Made by a program: the position numbers and the translations under genes. 64,000 bases of DNA from positions 62,001 through 126,000 of the forward strand of contig NZ_FZNL01000002.1 in the NCBI RefSeq assembly GCF_900187965.1, in the 5' to 3' direction. Numbering within the stretch: the stretch's first letter is position 1; each line of letters begins with the position of its first letter. This document shows positions 1-9,625 of the stretch, piece after piece. Source of the stretch: Flavobacterium sp. ov086. Lineage in GTDB: Bacteria > Bacteroidota > Bacteroidia > Flavobacteriales > Flavobacteriaceae. The notes under the pieces are model-generated. The model ran no database searches and had not been told where the DNA came from. It worked only from the letters and a program-made list of their open reading frames with translations.

Positions 1-477
1 ATCAACAAATATGTTTCTAAAACAATCAAAGAAAAGAGTCTGAAAGGAAAAGGAAAACTTTCAATTCTTGGAGCAGGAAAAATCGATTTGACTCAGGCAA
101 TTGTCAATTTTAATTTAAAAAACTTAAAACAGGATACGTACACTTTTACACTTTCAAACGCAATTGGAGAATCTTTGACTTTTGGGATCAATAATTCAGA
201 GCACTATTTATTTACAGATCGCTCGAAAGCAGGAAAAAATGATTTCTCTGAAAAATTTGCTTCAACAACTACCAAAGCAATTTTAGACGGAAATCAAAAA
301 GAAGGTGTTTTTAAAATCATTTTAGACAAAACATCTATTGAAATATTTTACAATAATGGCGAAAAAGTAATAACAGAAATCTTTTTCACAAACCAGCCAT
401 TTACTTCTCTATCAGTTTCTTCAAACGAAGGAGTTGAACTGAGCAACCTCGTAATTAACCAATTAAATATAAACTAA
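1..477 (+). CDS. Glycoside hydrolase family 32, C-terminal fragment (5' end outside window)
   Basis: The reading frame is open from base 1 and stops at 475-477, so only about 158 C-terminal residues are present. They match the beta-sandwich end of GH32 fructosidases: FTDRSKAGKNDFSEKFAS is followed by a stretch reading IILDKTSIEIFYNNGEKV, the usual pattern of that domain. GH32 enzymes split fructose from levan, inulin or sucrose; the catalytic Asp/Glu region lies outside the window, so exo or endo action cannot be judged here. The gene is 18 nt upstream of susC and probably belongs to the same fructan operon. A TTG at 88 is in frame but is not a start, because homology continues upstream of it. 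Confidence 0.85.
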   Translation: MNKYVSKTIKEKSLKGKGKLSILGAGKIDLTQAIVNFNLKNLKQDTYTFTLSNAIGESLTFGINNSEHYLFTDRSKAGKNDFSEKFASTTTKAILDGNQKEGVFKIILDKTSIEIFYNNGEKVITEIFFTNQPFTSLSVSSNEGVELSNLVINQLNIN

Positions 478-495
478 CTAAAAACCACTAACCTC

Positions 496-3400
496 ATGAA
501 AAGTAAAATTATTTATTTTCTATTTTTCTTCTTTCCAATGCTGGTGATGACAGCTCAGGAAAGCGGGATTAAAGGAACAGTAATTTCGTCAGACGACGGA
601 ATGCCGCTTCCGGGAGCAACCGTACTTATTTCGGGTACAAATACCAGTACAGTAACAGATTTTGATGGTAATTTTTCTTTCGGGAATATAAAATCAGATG
701 CTGTAATTGTTGTTTCTTTTATCGGATATGCACCACAATCTATTTCGGTAAAAGGGCAAAAAACATTAAATGTAACTTTAAAAGTTGATAACAATCAACT
801 TAATGAAGTTGTAGTAACAGGATATTCAAAACAAAAGAAAACAGATATTACCGGAGCAGTTGCTGTTGTAAACATGAAGGAAGTCATGAAACAAACGGAA
901 CCAAATCCAATTAAAGCGCTGCAAGGAAGGGTAGCAGGGGTGAAAGTTTCTTCTGATGGATCTCCAAGTGGAGCTAATACTAAAGTGGTAATTCGTGGAA
1001 TAGGAACTTTAAACAATACAGATCCTCTTTATGTAATTGACGGAATGCCTACTAAATCAGGAATGCACGAACTAAATCCGAATGATATTGAAACCATTCA
1101 GGTTTTAAAAGATGCATCTTCGGCAAGTATTTATGGTTCTCGCGCTTCAAACGGAGTAATTATCATTACTACCAAAAAAGGAAAAGAAGGTAAAATGAGA
1201 ATCAATTTCAGTACTTATACTTCGATTTCTGATTATTCCAGAAAACAGAAAGTGCTAAATGCGGATCAATTTGGTCAGGCTTTATGGCAGGCAAATATTA
1301 ACGATGGGTTAAACCCGAATAATAATAACGTGAGCTATCAATTTGACTGGACTGTAAAGAATAACAAACCACAGTTAAACAAAGTCTTAGTTCCGGAATA
1401 TTTAGATGCAGCTCAAACTTTGAAATCATCTAATACAGATTGGTACGATGCAATTTCGCAAACAGGAATAGCAAAATCTTATGATTTATCGGTTTCTAAT
1501 GCATCAGACAAAGGAAGCTACCTTTTTTCTTTGGGATATTATGGAAATGAAGGAGTTGTAAAAACAACTGATTTCGAGAGAATTTCTGCAAGAATGAACG
1601 GTTCTTATAAATATTTTGACGGGAAATTGGTTATTGGAGAAAACTTCTCAATGACCCGTACCAATGAAGTTACAGATCCTGGAGTTCTGGATCCTGCGCT
1701 TCGTGCTTTGCCAATTATTCCGGTACATACAGTTGATGGAAAAGGATGGGGAGGACCAGTTGGCGGAATGAATGACAGACAAAATCCGGTTCGTCTTTTA
1801 GAATATAACAAAGACAATAAATATGATTATTTACGTCTTTTTGGAAATATGTATGCGGATTTAGAGATTATCAAAAACCTTCATATTAAGAGTAGTTTTG
1901 GTATCGATTACGGATTTTATAAAAAACGTACGCTGCAAAGAAGTTACAAGTCCGGATATCTGAAAAACGATCAGACATCTGTTACTATTGACCAATCTGT
2001 AAGTGATAAGTGGACGTGGACCAATACGGCAATATATAGTTTGAATTTAGGGAAAAGCAATTTGAATTTAATGGCAGGAACCGAGATGTATAAAGATGTT
2101 TTTGATACAAACACCTTGCGTAAAAATGATTTCTTGATCGAAACTCCAGATTATATGTATCCTGATGCAGGAACAGGAGAATCGTTTACAAGCGGAACTT
2201 CAACACTATATTCATTGCTTTCTTATTTTGGAAAAGTAGATTATGAGTTTGATAACCGTTACTTATTCTCGGCTACAATTCGCCGTGATGGTTCTTCTCG
2301 TTTTGGTAAAAACAATCAATTCGGAACCTTTCCGGCAGTTTCTGCAGGATGGAGAATTTCTAATGAAAATTTCATCAAAAACAATGCACCTGTTTTTTCT
2401 GATTTAAAACTTCGTGCAGGATGGGGACAAACCGGAAATCAGGAAATTAGCAATACAGCTGTTTACAGTTTGTACTTAGCAAGTTATGCTGGAGGAAGTC
2501 CAACTTGGGCAACGTCTTACGGTACCGCTTATGATATTGCAGGAAACGGAAACGGTTTGCTTCCTTCTGGTTTTATAAAAACGCAATCCAGAAATGATGA
2601 TTTAAAATGGGAAACTACAACTCAAACCAACATAGGCTTAGATTTTGGTTTATTTAAACAAAAATTAAGCGGATCTATTGATTATTACATTAAGAAAGCA
2701 GAAGATATTCTGGTTTTACCGGCTTATTTAGCAGTAATTGGAGAGGGTGGAGATCGCTGGGTAAATGGAGCTTCAATGGAAAATAAAGGATGGGAATTTT
2801 CTTTAGGATACCACGATGAAACATCATTTGGACTGAAATATGATATCTCAGGAAATATTTCGGCAAACAAAAATAAGATTACACAATTACCGGATGAGGT
2901 AAAAAATAATTATGGAGGAGACGGATTAAATGATAATATTCTGGGACGTCCATTTAACTCTATGTACGGTTATGTTACGGACGGATTGTTCAAAAGTCAG
3001 GACGAAGTAAATAACTCGGCTATTCAGGAAGGAAAAGGCCTTGGTAGAATTCGTTACAAAGATTTAAACGGAGATGGAACCATAACAGACAAAGATCGTA
3101 CGTGGATAGGAAATCCAAATCCGGGATTAACCTATGGAATTAATCTAAGTTTAGGATATAAAAATTGGGATTTTACCACTTTCTGGGAAGGAGCAAGTGA
3201 TGTTGATGTAATCAATAAGACCAAATATCAAACTGATTTCTGGAGTGTTGACGATGTAGGGTCTAATAAAGGAACACGTTTGCTTAATGCATGGTCATTG
3301 GATAATCCAAATTCTACTATTCCGGCTTTAACAACGGTTGATAGAAATGCCGAATCAAGATTTTCAACTTATTATGTAGAAAAAGGAGATTATCTTAAAC

Positions 3401-3600
3401 TGCGTGTTTTGCAATTTGGATACAGTTTACCAAAAGATTTATTGAAAAAAATGAATTTTGACAGCTTTAGATTCTACATAAGCGGACAAAATTTATTGAT
3501 CATTGATGCTAAAAGTTTCACAGGTGTAGATCCTGAGAATGCAGGGTTTGGATATCCGCAGCCAACGACTTTTACGGCAGGTCTTAATTTTACTTTATAA
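496..3600 (+). CDS. SusC/RagA-family TonB-linked outer membrane transporter (fructan locus)
   Basis: This 1034-residue TonB-dependent transporter imports oligosaccharides across the outer membrane. A signal peptide ends near residue 20 (VMTAQES). A carboxypeptidase-D-like regulatory domain follows (about 23-110, with IKGTV and DFDGNFSF), then the plug domain with the SusC-type motifs PLYVIDGMPT and IYGSRASNGVIIITTKKGK (about 175-230), and a beta-barrel that ends in GLNFTL. It lies between a GH32 gene and susD with gaps of about 20 nt, so it is almost certainly cotranscribed with them. Flanking GH32 and fructokinase genes point to levan or another fructan as substrate; that is inference from context, not from the protein itself. 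Confidence 0.93.
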   Translation: MKSKIIYFLFFFFPMLVMTAQESGIKGTVISSDDGMPLPGATVLISGTNTSTVTDFDGNFSFGNIKSDAVIVVSFIGYAPQSISVKGQKTLNVTLKVDNNQLNEVVVTGYSKQKKTDITGAVAVVNMKEVMKQTEPNPIKALQGRVAGVKVSSDGSPSGANTKVVIRGIGTLNNTDPLYVIDGMPTKSGMHELNPNDIETIQVLKDASSASIYGSRASNGVIIITTKKGKEGKMRINFSTYTSISDYSRKQKVLNADQFGQALWQANINDGLNPNNNNVSYQFDWTVKNNKPQLNKVLVPEYLDAAQTLKSSNTDWYDAISQTGIAKSYDLSVSNASDKGSYLFSLGYYGNEGVVKTTDFERISARMNGSYKYFDGKLVIGENFSMTRTNEVTDPGVLDPALRALPIIPVHTVDGKGWGGPVGGMNDRQNPVRLLEYNKDNKYDYLRLFGNMYADLEIIKNLHIKSSFGIDYGFYKKRTLQRSYKSGYLKNDQTSVTIDQSVSDKWTWTNTAIYSLNLGKSNLNLMAGTEMYKDVFDTNTLRKNDFLIETPDYMYPDAGTGESFTSGTSTLYSLLSYFGKVDYEFDNRYLFSATIRRDGSSRFGKNNQFGTFPAVSAGWRISNENFIKNNAPVFSDLKLRAGWGQTGNQEISNTAVYSLYLASYAGGSPTWATSYGTAYDIAGNGNGLLPSGFIKTQSRNDDLKWETTTQTNIGLDFGLFKQKLSGSIDYYIKKAEDILVLPAYLAVIGEGGDRWVNGASMENKGWEFSLGYHDETSFGLKYDISGNISANKNKITQLPDEVKNNYGGDGLNDNILGRPFNSMYGYVTDGLFKSQDEVNNSAIQEGKGLGRIRYKDLNGDGTITDKDRTWIGNPNPGLTYGINLSLGYKNWDFTTFWEGASDVDVINKTKYQTDFWSVDDVGSNKGTRLLNAWSLDNPNSTIPALTTVDRNAESRFSTYYVEKGDYLKLRVLQFGYSLPKDLLKKMNFDSFRFYISGQNLLIIDAKSFTGVDPENAGFGYPQPTTFTAGLNFTL

Positions 3601-3622
3601 TAAAAGATTAAATCAAAAAAAC

Positions 3623-5314
3623 ATGAAAAAATTACTATATATAACCGGTTTTTTAGCACTTGGAATCTTGGGTTCCTGCTCAGATTTTCTGGAAAATGAT
3701 CCTCGTGGAGTACTTTCAGAAGAAGATATTGTTACACCGCAAACAGTAGAAGGATTTATGAATGCGGCTTACGCACAATTAGGGAACGACCATTATGATT
3801 CGCCGTATAGCTTGTGGCCATTTGGTAATGTGCGTTCTGATGATGCTTACAAAGGCGGAAGCGGAACTAACGATATTCAGGATTTTCACTTTTTTGAAGT
3901 TTCGAATAATATCAGATCGGATTTTGGCGAATTAGATTCTTTTTGGTACATCAGTTATGTGGGCGTTTCGAGAGCCAATAAAGCTTTGAAAGCATTAGAA
4001 CAAATCTCAGAAGCAGATTATCCATTAAAGAAAACACGTATGGCTGAAATGCGTTTTTTAAGAGGACATTTTTATTTTATGCTGAAAATTATGTTCAGAA
4101 ATGTTCCTTACATCACAGAAGATATTCTCGTAGAAAATTATAAAACCATCTCCAATAAAGTGCTTTCAAACGAAGATCTTTGGAACAAAATTGCAGAAGA
4201 TTTTCAGGCTGCAGCCGATGGTTTGCCGGAAGCTCAGGGACAAGTTGGCCGCGCGACAAAAAAAGCGGCGTATGCTTATCTGGCAAAAACTCGTTTATAT
4301 CAGGCTTATACGCAAGATGAAACTTATAAAGTTACAGGAATCAATCAGCAGCATTTGCAGGAAGTAATTGCAGCGACAGACAAAGTAATTGGAAAAGCAA
4401 GTTTGGAGCCTGATTTTGCAAATAACTTTTTACCGGGAACTTATGAAAACGGAGCCGAATCTATTTTCTCGATTCAATTCTCTGACAACGATGGAACTTT
4501 ATACGGAAGATTAAATTTTTCTGATGTATTGTCAACTCCACAAGGTTTAGGATGCTGTGATTTTCATAAGCCAAGTCAAAATTTAGTAAATGCTTTTAAA
4601 ACAGGTACAAATGGTTTACCGGAATTTGATACTTATAACGATGAGGATTTCGATTATAAAAATATAGACGCCAATACAGTTGATCCAAGATTGTATCACA
4701 CCGTTGCAATGCCGGGATTGCCTTATAAATATGATCCTGAATTTTTGTACGTTGAAGCATGGGTACGATCTCCGGGAACTTACGGTTATTTTGCTTCATT
4801 AAAAGAGAATGTGGCGCCAAACTGCAGTTGCGTAGTAAATATTGATCCGTTTTACGGAAATTCAAAAAACAGAATCCAGATTCGTTATGCTGATGTGATT
4901 TTGATGCGTGCCGAAGCCTTGATTGAATTAGGAAGACAAGCAGAAGCTTTGCCATTAATCAATCAAATTAGAGAAAGAGCAGCACAAAGTACAGGAAGAC
5001 TTCCGTATGTAAATAATTTTAAAATCAATACTTATGTTGATGGAGTTAATTGCAATTGGACACAGGATTTTGCCCGTAAAGCTTTGCGTTGGGAGCGTCG
5101 TTTAGAGTTGGCGATGGAAGGAAACCGTTTCTTTGATTTAGTTCGTTGGGGTGTTACAGATCAGGTCATGAATGATTTTTATGCAGGGGAAAAATCAAAA
5201 CGAACTTATTATCAGGATGCCTTTTTTGATGCGCATAAAGAAGAATATTGTCCAATTCCGTTGAAACAAATTAATTTCAGTCAGGGATTATACAAACAAA
5301 ATCCTGGTTATTAA
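3623..5314 (+). CDS. SusD/RagB-family surface glycan-binding lipoprotein (fructan locus)
   Basis: This 563-residue SusD-type lipoprotein sits over the SusC barrel and binds glycan. I start it at ATG 3623, 22 nt after susC, because that gives a lipoprotein signal (MKKLLYITGF, then LGSC with Cys19); an in-frame ATG at 3539 lies inside susC and is not credible. The helical SusD fold is indicated by RANKALKALEQI, MRFLRGHFYFMLK, RYADVILMRAEALIELGR and the C-terminal RWERRLELAMEGNRFFDLVRWG. The conserved end QNPGY is present. It is paired with the upstream susC and precedes the third surface protein gene by 20 nt. Confidence 0.93.
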   Translation: MKKLLYITGFLALGILGSCSDFLENDPRGVLSEEDIVTPQTVEGFMNAAYAQLGNDHYDSPYSLWPFGNVRSDDAYKGGSGTNDIQDFHFFEVSNNIRSDFGELDSFWYISYVGVSRANKALKALEQISEADYPLKKTRMAEMRFLRGHFYFMLKIMFRNVPYITEDILVENYKTISNKVLSNEDLWNKIAEDFQAAADGLPEAQGQVGRATKKAAYAYLAKTRLYQAYTQDETYKVTGINQQHLQEVIAATDKVIGKASLEPDFANNFLPGTYENGAESIFSIQFSDNDGTLYGRLNFSDVLSTPQGLGCCDFHKPSQNLVNAFKTGTNGLPEFDTYNDEDFDYKNIDANTVDPRLYHTVAMPGLPYKYDPEFLYVEAWVRSPGTYGYFASLKENVAPNCSCVVNIDPFYGNSKNRIQIRYADVILMRAEALIELGRQAEALPLINQIRERAAQSTGRLPYVNNFKINTYVDGVNCNWTQDFARKALRWERRLELAMEGNRFFDLVRWGVTDQVMNDFYAGEKSKRTYYQDAFFDAHKEEYCPIPLKQINFSQGLYKQNPGY

Positions 5315-5334
5315 TCTAATTTAAGAACATCAAC

Positions 5335-6732
5335 ATGAGAAAATTTATATATAAAAATTGGACCAAAGTGTCTTTGATACTGGCAGTATTTTTTATGATT
5401 ACTGCCTGCGAGAACAGCTTCGAAAATGGCGGTTTTGATGTGAATTCACCGTCTAATGTTACTTCTTTTAAAATAAACGGAGTAGCTGGTCAAATTGACC
5501 AAAAAACAGGAAAGATTAATATCACGATGCCTTATGGATCTGACATCACAGCAGTAAAGCCTGAGATGATACTCGCACAAGGCGCAACATCAAATCTGGA
5601 TGTAACAGTACCTGCTAATTTTACAAATCTTGTAAAGTTTAGAGTTACAAATGGCAATTTGTACAAAGACTACACCGTTACGACAGTAGTTTTAAGTCCA
5701 ATTAAGAGTTTTACCATTAATGGAGTTGCAGCAACCGTAAACGATGCTAATAAAACCATTACTATAACCTTGCAGGAAGGCACTAATTTAACCGCTTTAA
5801 AACCAGTTATAGAAGCAACAGAAGGTGTTACTATTTCGCCTGCTTCCGGTGCGACAATTGATTTTACAAACGCAGTGACATTTGTAATAACATCTAATGG
5901 AAAAAGCGTGAATTATACTGCTAACGTTGGAGTTCCGGTAACAGGTTTAGCTGTTGCTTTTTTAGGAACTGCCGCAACGAGAGCCGAAATTACAAATCTG
6001 GATGAAATTACTGCCGCTGATTGGTTCTTTTCCACTTTTACCAGAGCGAAATACATTTCGTTTGAGAGTATTCAAAATGGTGCTGATTTAAGTGACGTTG
6101 ATGTAATTTGGTGGCATTTTGATTCCGCAGCAAATTTACCGGCAATTGCCTATAAACCTGCCGTTACTACCGCTTTAAAGAGTTTTAGAGCTAACGGAGG
6201 GAATTTACTTTTAACATCTTTTGCTTCACAATATGTAGATGCTTTAGGAATTGTTCCTTCAGGAAAAGGACCGAATAATGTTTTTGGAGATTTTCCTCCT
6301 AATGGATTTGTTGATGGAAACTCTTGGGGAATGTCTTTTGTAGGTCACGAGAATCATCCAATTTTTGAAGGACTGACAACGTATGAAACTGGAAAAGCAA
6401 ATTTATTACAAAGCGGAACTTTCAGACTAAATCATACCGCATGGTGGTTTGTACCGGATTGGGGCGGATATGTTAACGGAGAAGGCTGGAGAAACCAAAC
6501 TGGCGGAACCAACTTAGCGAGTGAAGCATGGGATAATAGTCTTGATGGAAGAGTTACCATTGCGGAATTCCCAAGTACTGGAACTAATAAAAATGTAATC
6601 GTGATTTCAATGGGAGCCTATGATTGGTATAACGAAACCAATAGCAGCGGTGATCCAAGTCAGGCAAATGAGTTTATTGGTAATATCAAGCTTCTGACAC
6701 AAAACAGTATCAAATATTTGGCTAAAAATTAA
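5335..6732 (+). CDS. Surface glycan-binding lipoprotein with DUF5018-like repeats and a probable DUF4960 domain
   Basis: This 465-residue lipoprotein has Cys25 in MITAC. The N-terminal half holds two similar immunoglobulin-like repeats (about 40-115 and 118-195), each with the pattern 'SFxINGVAgxxd...IxITxPxGtdlTalKP', typical of DUF5018-type proteins. The C-terminal part (about 200-465) carries GANGGNLLL-like and aromatic-rich stretches and resembles the DUF4960 domain found beside GH32 genes in Bacteroidota; I assign this from memory. Position after susD matches the third surface protein BT1761 of the B. thetaiotaomicron levan locus, so a levan-binding role is likely. No catalytic motif is visible. 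Confidence 0.75.
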   Translation: MRKFIYKNWTKVSLILAVFFMITACENSFENGGFDVNSPSNVTSFKINGVAGQIDQKTGKINITMPYGSDITAVKPEMILAQGATSNLDVTVPANFTNLVKFRVTNGNLYKDYTVTTVVLSPIKSFTINGVAATVNDANKTITITLQEGTNLTALKPVIEATEGVTISPASGATIDFTNAVTFVITSNGKSVNYTANVGVPVTGLAVAFLGTAATRAEITNLDEITAADWFFSTFTRAKYISFESIQNGADLSDVDVIWWHFDSAANLPAIAYKPAVTTALKSFRANGGNLLLTSFASQYVDALGIVPSGKGPNNVFGDFPPNGFVDGNSWGMSFVGHENHPIFEGLTTYETGKANLLQSGTFRLNHTAWWFVPDWGGYVNGEGWRNQTGGTNLASEAWDNSLDGRVTIAEFPSTGTNKNVIVISMGAYDWYNETNSSGDPSQANEFIGNIKLLTQNSIKYLAKN

Positions 6733-6753
6733 TCTATCTTGAGATCAATAAAA

Positions 6754-8310
6754 ATGAAATATAGAAATATAATAACAATAGCTTCCGCTTTCTTTTCGCT
6801 TGTTTCCTGCAGTCAGGACGATAAGTATATTGGAGGTTCTATTTCAGGAGGAAATTCTGAGATATCAAGTGTTTTCCCTGTTCCGCCTTCACAATGGATG
6901 GGCGCAAATGATCCATATTACAGTCAGGGTTATACAGGAGATATCATGCCTTTTTTCGACAATGGAAAATTCCATATCTATTTTCTTCATGATGCGCAGA
7001 ATAAATCGGCAGGAAAAGGTTTTCATGATATTCATGAATATTTAAGTACAGATTTGGCCCATTTTACCTACGAAGGGCAAATGATTCCATACGGAAAAAC
7101 GAATGATCCTGATTTTGCCATTGGCACAGGATCAGTTGTAAAAGTGGGTTCTTTGTATTACTTTTATTATACGGGACATAATGAAACTCCGGCTTTTGTA
7201 CAATCTAATGCCAGAGAAAGTATTTTGTGTGCTACAAGTTCTGATTTGAAAAATTGGACTAAAATGCCAGCTTTTAAAATTACAGCGCCGGCAGGATATT
7301 ATAATTATGATTTCAGAGATCCGCATGTTTTTTATAATGATGAGCTAAAAAAGTACTCGATGTTGGTTAGTACACAGACAGAGCCAGGCAGAAAAGCGGT
7401 TTTACTGCATTTTACGACTGCTGACCCTGCCTCAGGAAAATGGGATGTTCAAACGCCAATTTATACGACAACACCGCAAGATAATTATTTGATGATGGAA
7501 TGTGCCGATATCTTTAAAATGGGGAATTATTGGTATCTGATTTTTTCTGAAGACTGGAGTACTAATAAAGGAACGCATTACAGAATGGCAACTTCTATTA
7601 ACGGACCATGGATTAAACCTGAAAATGACATGATTGACGGAGAATATTTTTATGCCGGTAAAACAGCTTCTGATGGAAATAAAAGATATGTTTTTGGATG
7701 GAATGCCAGAAAAACACCTGAAAATGATTTAGGAAATAAAGATTGGGCAGGGAATATGGTTATTCATGAATTAATTCAAAATACCGATGGAACATTAGGA
7801 ACTCAGGCACCACAATCTGTTAAAGATTTATTTTCTAAAAAAAGCGGTAATGTTGAAGTTGATGCAATGACAGCAAATGTGACGATAAATAATGGAAGTT
7901 ATACTTTAGCAGGTACAACAGAAAAAGCAATGACAACTTTTAAGGCTTTAGGTAAAAAAGCCAAAATAAAAGCAGAAGTTACATTCTCTAATGATGCAGG
8001 AACTACAGGATTTATTTTTCATACCAATGATGCCGGAAGTTATTATAAGATTGTTTTTGATATAGTAAAAGGTAAAGTTCTAGGCTATAATTCAGCCTCA
8101 CAGGAAGTAACGAGAATGCCCTTTCAATTTCAGACAGGTACCAAATATAATATTGAAATAATTACTGAAGGAAGCGTTTTAGTACTTTACATTAACGGAA
8201 AAATAGCTTTAACAAATCGTATTTACGGAAGAGATCAAAACAAATGGGGATTAATTGCTGAAGGACAAAACAGTACTTTTTCTAATCTTCAGATCACGAG
8301 ACCAGAATAA
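6754..8310 (+). CDS. Surface GH32 lipoprotein, endo-levanase-like
   Basis: This 518-residue lipoprotein starts at ATG 6754; the upstream TTG at 6739 adds five residues and spoils the signal peptide. The lipobox is SLVSC with Cys19. GH32 features in order are GANDPYYSQGY (candidate nucleophile Asp53, replacing the usual WMNDPNG), FRDPHVF (transition-state Asp) and MMECADIF (acid/base Glu). A C-terminal beta-sandwich follows (about 385-518). Surface location and position after susCD match BT1760, the endo-acting levanase of B. thetaiotaomicron, so it may cut levan outside the cell. The divergent first motif means substrate and linkage preference are inference. Confidence 0.82.
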   Translation: MKYRNIITIASAFFSLVSCSQDDKYIGGSISGGNSEISSVFPVPPSQWMGANDPYYSQGYTGDIMPFFDNGKFHIYFLHDAQNKSAGKGFHDIHEYLSTDLAHFTYEGQMIPYGKTNDPDFAIGTGSVVKVGSLYYFYYTGHNETPAFVQSNARESILCATSSDLKNWTKMPAFKITAPAGYYNYDFRDPHVFYNDELKKYSMLVSTQTEPGRKAVLLHFTTADPASGKWDVQTPIYTTTPQDNYLMMECADIFKMGNYWYLIFSEDWSTNKGTHYRMATSINGPWIKPENDMIDGEYFYAGKTASDGNKRYVFGWNARKTPENDLGNKDWAGNMVIHELIQNTDGTLGTQAPQSVKDLFSKKSGNVEVDAMTANVTINNGSYTLAGTTEKAMTTFKALGKKAKIKAEVTFSNDAGTTGFIFHTNDAGSYYKIVFDIVKGKVLGYNSASQEVTRMPFQFQTGTKYNIEIITEGSVLVLYINGKIALTNRIYGRDQNKWGLIAEGQNSTFSNLQITRPE

Positions 8311-8333
8311 CATTAATATAAAATAATTTTAGA

Positions 8334-9239
8334 ATGAATAACGGAAAAAACCTTAAGGCAGTGGCCTACGGAGAAGTGCTTTGGGATGTTTTTGCCAATG
8401 AAAAAAAGATTGGTGGCGCACCGCTCAATGTAGCACTGCGTATGAAAACATTAGGCTGCGAAGTAGCCATGATTAGCTGTGTAGGAAATGATGAAAATGG
8501 AAAGGCAATTATAAATCAGGTAAAAAGTTTAGGTCTTGAAACAGCTGCCATTATTAAATCAGAAGAATTTCCAACTGGTTTGGTAAATGTAACCGTAAAC
8601 GAACGTGGTTCGGCAAGTTATGAAATCAGTTATCCATCGGCTTGGGATAAGATTGTATTAAATGATTTTGCAAAGAAAACCGCATTGGATGCCGATGTTT
8701 TAATTTATGGAAGTCTGGTTTGCAGAGATGAGGTTTCAAGGAAATCTTTGGAAGAATTGCTGCAAACAAAAGCCTATAAGGTCTTTGATGTTAATTTAAG
8801 AAAACCGCATTATTCTTATGAAATGCTGGAGCAATTAATGCACTCTTCGGATTTTATTAAGTTCAATGATGAAGAATTATTAGAGATTACTGCAGAGATG
8901 AAGTCACCGTTTGCCAGTTTAGAAGACAATATGCATTTTATTGCAGAAAGAACCAAAGTAACTGCAATGTGCGTTACCAGAGGCAAACATGGAGCTTTAC
9001 TAATGTGGAATGGTCAAATCTTCGAAAATGCAGGGTATCCTGTTGAAGTTGCCGATACAGTAGGCGCAGGAGATTCATTTTTAGCAGCTTTAATAAGTTC
9101 ATTACTTACGGGAAAAGAACCGCAAAAAGCAATTGATTTTGCTTGCGCAGTTGGAGCATTAGTAGCCGAAGCTCCGGGAGCAAACCCGGAAATTTCACAT
9201 TCTAAAATTGAAAATTTAATATTGGGAATTAAAGTTTAG
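8334..9239 (+). CDS. Fructokinase, PfkB family
   Basis: This 301-residue cytoplasmic sugar kinase phosphorylates imported fructose, most likely to fructose 6-phosphate with ATP. The N-terminal substrate-binding glycines appear in KKIGGAPLNVALRMKTLGC, and the C-terminal PfkB signature is DTVGAGDSFLAALISSLL with catalytic Asp247. Length is normal for bacterial fructokinases. It is the last gene of the fructan operon, 23 nt after the GH32 lipoprotein gene and followed by a terminator at 9306-9340. The GH32 neighbours make fructose the natural substrate; other PfkB sugars cannot be excluded from sequence alone. Confidence 0.9.
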   Translation: MNNGKNLKAVAYGEVLWDVFANEKKIGGAPLNVALRMKTLGCEVAMISCVGNDENGKAIINQVKSLGLETAAIIKSEEFPTGLVNVTVNERGSASYEISYPSAWDKIVLNDFAKKTALDADVLIYGSLVCRDEVSRKSLEELLQTKAYKVFDVNLRKPHYSYEMLEQLMHSSDFIKFNDEELLEITAEMKSPFASLEDNMHFIAERTKVTAMCVTRGKHGALLMWNGQIFENAGYPVEVADTVGAGDSFLAALISSLLTGKEPQKAIDFACAVGALVAEAPGANPEISHSKIENLILGIKV

Positions 9240-9305
9240 TCTTTGTTCCTGAAATAAACGATTCATATTATTCGATTGGTTTGAATAATTATGTTTTTTG
9301 AAGTT

Positions 9306-9340
9306 AAGCCCAATATCTCTGTGATGTTGGGCTTTTTTTT
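9306..9340 (+). terminator. Terminator of the fructan operon
   Basis: AAGCCCAA (9306-9313) pairs with TTGGGCTT (9327-9334), followed by a T-run. It lies 66 nt after the fructokinase stop. Confidence 0.8.
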
Positions 9341-9625
9341 ATGAAAAATAACGATTTAATAGAAATGATTTTAAGCAGCTGTTCTTAGAGTTGTTGTATA
9401 CTTTTTTGGTTGCCACCAATGAAAAGAAACTTCTGGTTTAAAAACAAAAAGTAGAGGATAAGTGATTAGAAAAGCAAGGTTTTGTATTTCACTAAATGCA
9501 ATTTGCTGATTGGTTCCTAATTTAATTTTTGATATGTTTTTCATAAAACACGTAGAATTACGTGTATAATTTTGGTTTTAATTGTCGTAATTTACTTATA
9601 TATTGTAATGTAAAAACAGTTAAAA
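9341..9625. other. Intergenic stretch before the phospholipase C-like gene
   Basis: No credible coding frame was seen on either strand. The only structure noticed is the palindrome next to a -7-like box at 9548-9574, listed separately. Confidence 0.5.
9548..9574 (+). promoter_or_regulatory. Palindrome ACACGTA-gaat-TACGTGT next to a -7 box
   Basis: A perfect 7-bp inverted repeat with a 4-nt spacer (9548-9565) lies one base before TAATTTTG (9567-9574), which fits the Bacteroidota -7 consensus TAnnTTTG. The start codon of the phospholipase C-like gene is 51 nt downstream. A repressor bound here would cover the space just upstream of the -7 box. No clear -33 TTG was found, so promoter assignment is tentative. 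Confidence 0.45.
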
